A stretch of 17,344 nucleotides of DNA from Gemmatimonadales bacterium (GTDB taxonomy: Bacteria; Gemmatimonadota; Gemmatimonadetes; Gemmatimonadales; GWC2-71-9): positions 1 through 17,344 of the forward strand of contig JAICPP010000043.1 in NCBI GenBank assembly GCA_025929805.1. Reading direction: 5' to 3'. How positions within the stretch are numbered: the first letter of the stretch is position 1; every line of letters starts with the position of its first letter. Below are positions 13,860 through 17,344 of this stretch, one piece after another. Made by a program: the position numbers and the translations under genes. The notes under the pieces were generated by a model. That model was not told the origin of the DNA. It saw only the letters and a program-made list of their open reading frames with translations, and did no database searches.

Positions 13860-14947
13860 AGCACCTCTGCCAGCTCGTCACTGAGCACCGCCAGCAGTAT
13901 CTGGGGGTTCACATTCCCCCATGCGGCCTCCCGGGCGTCGGCTACGTGCTCCAGAGCCTCGAGCAGCGGGCCGGGAGTGCGGTGGCGGAGCAAGGCCTCC
14001 GGAACCTGGCGCCGGGGGGTACCGCCTACTGTACCTCTGGCGGCTTCTCCCAAGGTTTCTGCTAAGGCATCGAGCATTGCCGTAAATTCCCCGCGGGCGG
14101 ACCAGGGTGGTTGCCGCAGCGCTCGCTCGAGTGAGGGTTCCGACCCCGCCAGAACCGCTTCCAACAGCTGATACGCAGCTCGCTGGGCCTTTCCACTCTC
14201 CTCTTCGCTCGCCAGGGCCCGACCGATGGAGCCGCCGGCCAGGGCCACGCGCTCATTCAGCTTTTCCGCCGAAGGCGTCGGGTGTAGATGGGCCTGCAGG
14301 AACTCCCGAACTTCGGCGTCACTCAGCGGACCCAACCGAACCGACACCGCCCGGGAACGCACGGTGGGCAGCAGCCGCCGGGGCTCCACTGTGGTCAGGA
14401 TGAAGAAGCTTCCGGCAGGCGGCTCCTCCAACAGCTTGAGAAGCGCATTGGCCGCTTCGGGGCTTGCCTCCTGTGCCACCAGCCGGTCTGCTTCGGCGAT
14501 AATGAATATTCGGCTGCCACCTTCCACCGACGTCAGCGCGGCGCGCCGCTGCAGCAGCCGCACCATCGCGATGCCGTGGCTGGCCATGCCGTCGAGCTCG
14601 CTATACATCGGCTGACTGCGCCGATCCTCGATGACTTGGGCCAGCGACTGGGCGGCTTCCTCGACCTGCTTCTCCGGATCGGAGGCCTTGGGCCTCGGGA
14701 TCGGGATGAACCAATGCAGGTCGGGATGGGAGCAGGTTCCCACCAGCTTGCAGGCTCGGCAAGACCCGCAGGGATCCTGCTCCCGCCGCTCACAGAGAAG
14801 CAGCTGGGCCAACCAAAGAGCTAGACGCTGCTTTCCGACCCCGGCGGAACCGGTCAACAGGATTACCTGGGGTAGCTTCTCAGAAGCTACCGCACGGGCG
14901 AACCGGCTCCGGACACCGTGGTGGCCGGTCAGCGGGGGCAGAGGCAT
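13856..14947 (-). CDS. holB: DNA polymerase III delta prime subunit (clamp loader)
   Basis: An AAA+ clamp-loader subunit of 363 residues that helps load the sliding clamp during replication. A P-loop GSAGVGK is at 33-39. A zinc-binding set follows (C52, C60, C63, C66), with CGSCRACK as the core, and IFIIAEADRL at the Walker B position. ANALLKLLEEPP is the most diagnostic stretch. The sensor motif usually written SRC reads RSRAVSV, so the Arg finger remains but the Cys is Ala. The P-loop keeps G and K, unlike E. coli delta prime, where it is degenerate. DnaX (tau/gamma) is excluded by length and by these variations. It heads a minus-strand operon with moaC and a transglycosylase gene. No clear ribosome site precedes the ATG. 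Confidence 0.93.
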   Translation of the reverse strand: MPLPPLTGHHGVRSRFARAVASEKLPQVILLTGSAGVGKQRLALWLAQLLLCERREQDPCGSCRACKLVGTCSHPDLHWFIPIPRPKASDPEKQVEEAAQSLAQVIEDRRSQPMYSELDGMASHGIAMVRLLQRRAALTSVEGGSRIFIIAEADRLVAQEASPEAANALLKLLEEPPAGSFFILTTVEPRRLLPTVRSRAVSVRLGPLSDAEVREFLQAHLHPTPSAEKLNERVALAGGSIGRALASEEESGKAQRAAYQLLEAVLAGSEPSLERALRQPPWSARGEFTAMLDALAETLGEAARGTVGGTPRRQVPEALLRHRTPGPLLEALEHVADAREAAWGNVNPQILLAVLSDELAEVL

Positions 14948-15018
14948 CGCACAGAAGCTAAACAGGAACCCGAAAAGTCCCAGTATCGTTTCTGTAACAT
15001 TTTTTCTGACAACGACTT

Positions 15019-15048
15019 ATAATGCAGCCCCGGAATCTTCGGTGTCAA
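15019..15048 (-). promoter_or_regulatory. Predicted sigma-70 promoter for the holB operon
   Basis: On the minus strand a perfect -35 TTGACA (15048-15043) is followed after 18 bases by CATTAT (15024-15019), a four-of-six match to the -10 consensus. Transcription would start near 15012, leaving a leader of about 65 bases to the holB ATG. This is the best promoter seen in the window; a plus-strand TATAAT (15018-15023) overlaps the -10 element. Confidence 0.55.
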
Positions 15049-15304
15049 CAAAATATTCGGCCTCTCTCTAAGGCTGAGAAAACCGGTTGCCCTCTTGACA
15101 CTGATGCATGACCGTCCACATCGAAGTCCGACAAGTCGTTCAGCAGAAGCAATGGTGTTCGGTTGGCGCCCGAAGAACTTAGTTGGGTGCCCCAGGACGG
15201 GCTGTGGCTGGGCTCACCGGAAGGCGCAAGTGTATTCATGGGGAGCTTACATTTAAACACCCTTCGAGGCGGTCTACCAGGGGGTCTTGCAGGCCACATC
15301 GTCG

Positions 15305-15333
15305 TTGCCTAAGAAGGTGCTGGCCGCTAGTTT
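15305..15333 (+). promoter_or_regulatory. Possible weak promoter for tRNA-Asn
   Basis: TTGCCT (15305-15310) and TAGTTT (15328-15333), separated by 17 bases, end 15 bases before the mature tRNA. Each hexamer matches the sigma-70 consensus only partly. The position suits a tRNA promoter; the sequence alone does not prove it. Confidence 0.25.
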
Positions 15334-15348
15334 TGGCCTGCCGCACAA

Positions 15349-15421
15349 TCCCGAGTAGCTCAGCTGGTAGAGCAGGTGACTGTTAATCACCGGGTCGGGG
15401 GTTCGAGTCCCTCCTCGGGAG
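15349..15421 (+). tRNA. tRNA-Asn (anticodon GTT)
   Basis: A complete 73-base cloverleaf. The acceptor stem TCCCGAG pairs with CTCGGGA, the D stem GCTC with GAGC, the anticodon stem GGTGA with TCACC around loop CTGTTAA (anticodon 15382-15384, GTT), and the T stem GGGGG with CCCTC (one G-T pair) around TTCGAGT. The discriminator base is G at 15421. CCA is not encoded, so it must be added after transcription. Confidence 0.97.
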
Positions 15422-15462
15422 CTTCGAAGACACCGTTTACCTCAAATTAGTCGATTTCTTTC

Positions 15463-15494
15463 AAGCACTTGGCCTCATTCGGCTAGGTGCTTTT
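15463..15494 (+). terminator. Rho-independent terminator after tRNA-Asn
   Basis: A 12-bp stem AAGCACTTGGCC / GGCTAGGTGCTT with two G-T pairs, a six-base loop TCATTC and a TTTT run. It lies 41 bases after the tRNA. The sequence following it on the minus strand lacks a U-tract, so it works for the plus strand. Confidence 0.75.
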
Positions 15495-15606
15495 CGCTGG
15501 GCCGTCGCTCGTCGTTTCCGTTTTTGCTGCGCGAACGGCCCCAGGAGGCAGGGAAAAAGTAGCGAGAAATGTCATGCAGAAAGAGCGGCCGAGAAATCCG
15601 TCGCGC

Positions 15607-16011
15607 TCACAGGTTCTCAGCTACAGGTCTTGAGCGCTTCTGCAAGATGCGGTGGATCGCTGCACTGAGATCGTCCAGGCGAAAGGGCTTAGTCAGTATC
15701 GGACGGTCAAGTTCCAAGTCGGAGCGAAAGGCTGACATAAAAATAATTTCCGGAGCGTTAGGTAATGCTGCCAGACGGGAGGCGAGTTGATAGCCATCGA
15801 GCCGGGGCATCAGCAGATCGCAGACCACAAGGTGGACTTGTATGCCGGACTGCTCCAGCAACGTCAAGGCTTCGACGCCATCCCCTGCAGTCAGCACGCG
15901 ATATCCCGCCTGCTCCACCTTTCGAGCCATGATGCGGCGAACACCGTCGTCATCATCTACCACCAACACCGTGAGGGTGAGGAGCTGAGAGTCTAGCGCG
16001 GGTGAACCCAT
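15607..16011 (-). CDS. Single-domain response regulator (stand-alone receiver)
   Basis: A 134-residue CheY-like protein with only a receiver domain. It shows VLVVDDDDGVRR (16-27), phospho-acceptor D65 in VVCDLLMPRLDG, Ser93 in place of the usual Thr (FMSAF), and K108 in LTKPF. There is no output domain, so it would act through protein contacts or as a phosphate relay. I chose ATG 16011, preceded by AAGG; an ATG at 16056 gives a 15-residue longer form with no conserved content. No kinase is adjacent, so it is an orphan. It is divergent from the membrane protein at 16145, with 133 bases between the two starts holding any promoters; I could not identify them. Confidence 0.9.
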   Translation of the reverse strand: MGSPALDSQLLTLTVLVVDDDDGVRRIMARKVEQAGYRVLTAGDGVEALTLLEQSGIQVHLVVCDLLMPRLDGYQLASRLAALPNAPEIIFMSAFRSDLELDRPILTKPFRLDDLSAAIHRILQKRSRPVAENL

Positions 16012-16144
16012 TGGAAACCTTGGACCCGGGAGACATCCGGGAATGGCAGGGTGCATCAAGAGGTACTACCCTTCCAAAATAACACCTTTCTCGACGTTAC
16101 GCTGAAACCCCGCGAGCCGGTTCGCCTACATCTTAGAGGACCGC

Positions 16145-17344
16145 ATGTGGAGATCCGTCCCCAGGCTCAACATCGCATCACCCGATCGATCGGCCGCAAT
16201 CCGACTCTTCGCGCTCTCCTTCCTGTCGCTGTTCCTCGAGCTGATGATGATCCGCTGGGTCCCCGGGGCGATCCGGCTGGTAGCGTACTATGCCAACCTG
16301 ATGCTGATCAGTTCGTTCCTCGGAATCGGCCTGGGTGCGATGCTCGCGGAGCGCCGGGCCAACCTTATCCGGTGGTTTCCGGCTCTTCTGGCGGCTGATG
16401 TCCTCTTCCTGGTTCTTTGCCGGAACATCCTCCTGCCCGGCAACCCGGCCGAGCTGCGGTTTATGGCCTTCGAGGGCGGCCTCACGAACTATCTCGTGCT
16501 GCTCGGGGTGTTTTTTCTGAACGCCGCCTTGTTTGTTCCGCTGGGGGAACAGATCGGCCAGCTATTCCAGCGGCTCTCCAATCTCAGGGCGTACGCCTGG
16601 GATCTGGGTGGAAGCCTGGCCGGCACCGTCGTCTTCGGCCTCTTTGCTGTCCTGCACTTCTCCCCCCAGATCGGTCTTGCGCTCGCCGTGCTCCTGTTCG
16701 GGCTGCTCTATCGCGATCAGCTACGACAGGTGCGCACGATTGTGCTCCTGGTCCTTGCATTGGCTCTGTCGGTGCTGACCACCGAGCGGCGGGCGGTTTG
16801 GTCGGCATACAGCTACCTCGTCATGGTTGCGCCGAGCGAGGTCTCCTGGGAGTGGTACACTTCGGCCCCACGCCCACCGGCCGACCTGATGACGATGCGG
16901 GATCCTCCTTCCTACATTCTCACAGTAAACCAGAACTTCTACCAAATTCATCGCACCAATGATCTACGTCGTTTCACTCCGGGGACGCGCGGCCACGCCG
17001 AGGCGGACACCGTCAGAGTGGTGTACCAGATTCCCTATATCTTCCAGCCCAAACCCCGGCGGGTTGCAGTCGTCGGATCGGGCGGTGGAGTCGACGTCGA
17101 GGCCGCGCTCCTGAACGGAGCCGGGCACGTCGATGCGGTCGAGATCGATCCTGCCATCGTTCGACTGGCACGGCGATACAGCGCGGCCGGGGTCTACGAC
17201 CATCCGAAAGTTGCGGTGCACATCGATGATGCGCGGGCGTTCTTCGAGCGGGCAACGCCGGGCTACGACCTGATCAGCTTCGGATTCCTCGATTCGCACG
17301 GTCTCTTCAGCTCCATGGCCAACATTCGGCTCGACGGTTTCGTC
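16145..17344 (+). CDS. Polytopic membrane protein with spermidine-synthase-like SAM-binding domain, partial
   Basis: The visible 400 residues start at an ATG preceded by TAGAGGA and run off the window in frame. About six or seven membrane helices fill residues 20-210 (for example LFALSFLSLFLELMMIRW and LVLLGVFFLNAALFVPLG). A soluble Rossmann-like domain follows, with VAVVGSGGGVDVEAAL at 307-322, the acidic AVEIDP at 331-336 and DDARAFF at 361-367. This arrangement is that of membrane-bound relatives of polyamine aminopropyltransferases. The aminopropyl-transfer motif expected after the nucleotide site (a D..DP type stretch) instead reads FLDSHGLFSS, so a true spermidine synthase role is unlikely. 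Substrate unknown. Confidence 0.85.
   Translation, partial: MWRSVPRLNIASPDRSAAIRLFALSFLSLFLELMMIRWVPGAIRLVAYYANLMLISSFLGIGLGAMLAERRANLIRWFPALLAADVLFLVLCRNILLPGNPAELRFMAFEGGLTNYLVLLGVFFLNAALFVPLGEQIGQLFQRLSNLRAYAWDLGGSLAGTVVFGLFAVLHFSPQIGLALAVLLFGLLYRDQLRQVRTIVLLVLALALSVLTTERRAVWSAYSYLVMVAPSEVSWEWYTSAPRPPADLMTMRDPPSYILTVNQNFYQIHRTNDLRRFTPGTRGHAEADTVRVVYQIPYIFQPKPRRVAVVGSGGGVDVEAALLNGAGHVDAVEIDPAIVRLARRYSAAGVYDHPKVAVHIDDARAFFERATPGYDLISFGFLDSHGLFSSMANIRLDGFV

Larger units (their letters stand above)
14948..15348. other. Noncoding gap between holB and tRNA-Asn
   Basis: No recognisable gene lies here. The left end holds the predicted holB promoter. Two small open frames occur on the plus strand: one from ATG 15108 to a stop at 15180-15182 (24 residues, starting MTVHIEVRQV) and one in another frame ending at 15310-15312 (containing LSWVPQDGLWLGSPEGASVF). 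Together they could be remains of a frameshifted small gene, but I cannot match either to a family. A minus-strand frame (15045-15299) has no coding character that I can defend. Confidence 0.4.

Noticed and set aside
15018..15023. TATAAT on the plus strand as a promoter for tRNA-Asn
   Set aside because: Its best -35 partner is GTAACA at 18-base spacing, it lies over 320 bases before the tRNA, and it overlaps the stronger minus-strand promoter.
15500..15545. GGGCCGT...ACGGCCC inverted repeat as a second terminator
   Set aside because: No T-run follows on either strand and the inner pairing needs bulges.
1..17344. CRISPR arrays, insertion sequences, phage or toxin-antitoxin genes
   Set aside because: No regularly spaced repeats, transposase motifs, terminal inverted repeats or phage-like genes were seen on either strand.

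Overview
The window is gene-dense, GC-rich bacterial chromosome. No marker here fixes the taxon. The GC bias, the holB-moaC-lytic transglycosylase order, the LysM transglycosylase and the small unnamed ORFs beside ilvE suggest a Gemmatimonadota-like or other deep-branching Gram-negative lineage. The outer membrane is certain from the TonB-dependent receptor; the phylum is inference. The run-off frames at both ends (a P-type ATPase on the left, a membrane/SAM-fold protein on the right) belong to genes that continue outside.

Positions 1-2833 (minus strand) hold a signalling and metal-transport operon: a GAF histidine kinase with a DosS-like sensor signature, an OmpR-type response regulator, and the N-terminal part of a P1B ATPase with a TPC(x)6P transmembrane motif. 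Divergent from it, 2951-5967 (plus) is a stress operon of three tandem-domain universal stress proteins (six USP domains) with a small DUF2892 membrane protein between the first and second. The shared 117-bp divergent region suggests the two-component system controls both arms.

Positions 6019-9053 form a second module: a small exported His/Cys-rich protein, a TonB-dependent outer-membrane receptor and a His-containing small lipoprotein that starts inside the receptor's stop codon. It looks like a substrate-uptake unit, possibly for metal, but the ligand cannot be read from the sequence.

Positions 9056-10740 carry a branched-chain aminotransferase followed by two short unnamed genes; the second resembles a free-standing LeuA-type regulatory domain. 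Positions 10909-13334 hold two convergent peptidoglycan lytic transglycosylases, one secreted with three LysM repeats and one membrane-anchored, whose stop codons overlap. The second shares a minus-strand operon with moaC (molybdenum cofactor) and holB (DNA polymerase III delta prime), read from a plausible sigma-70 promoter near 15019-15048.

Positions 14948-15348 are noncoding apart from weak ORF fragments. Then come a clean tRNA-Asn(GTT) with a hairpin terminator, an orphan single-domain response regulator on the minus strand, and a divergent polytopic membrane protein fused to a spermidine-synthase-like SAM-binding domain. I see no CRISPR array, insertion sequence, phage gene or rRNA.
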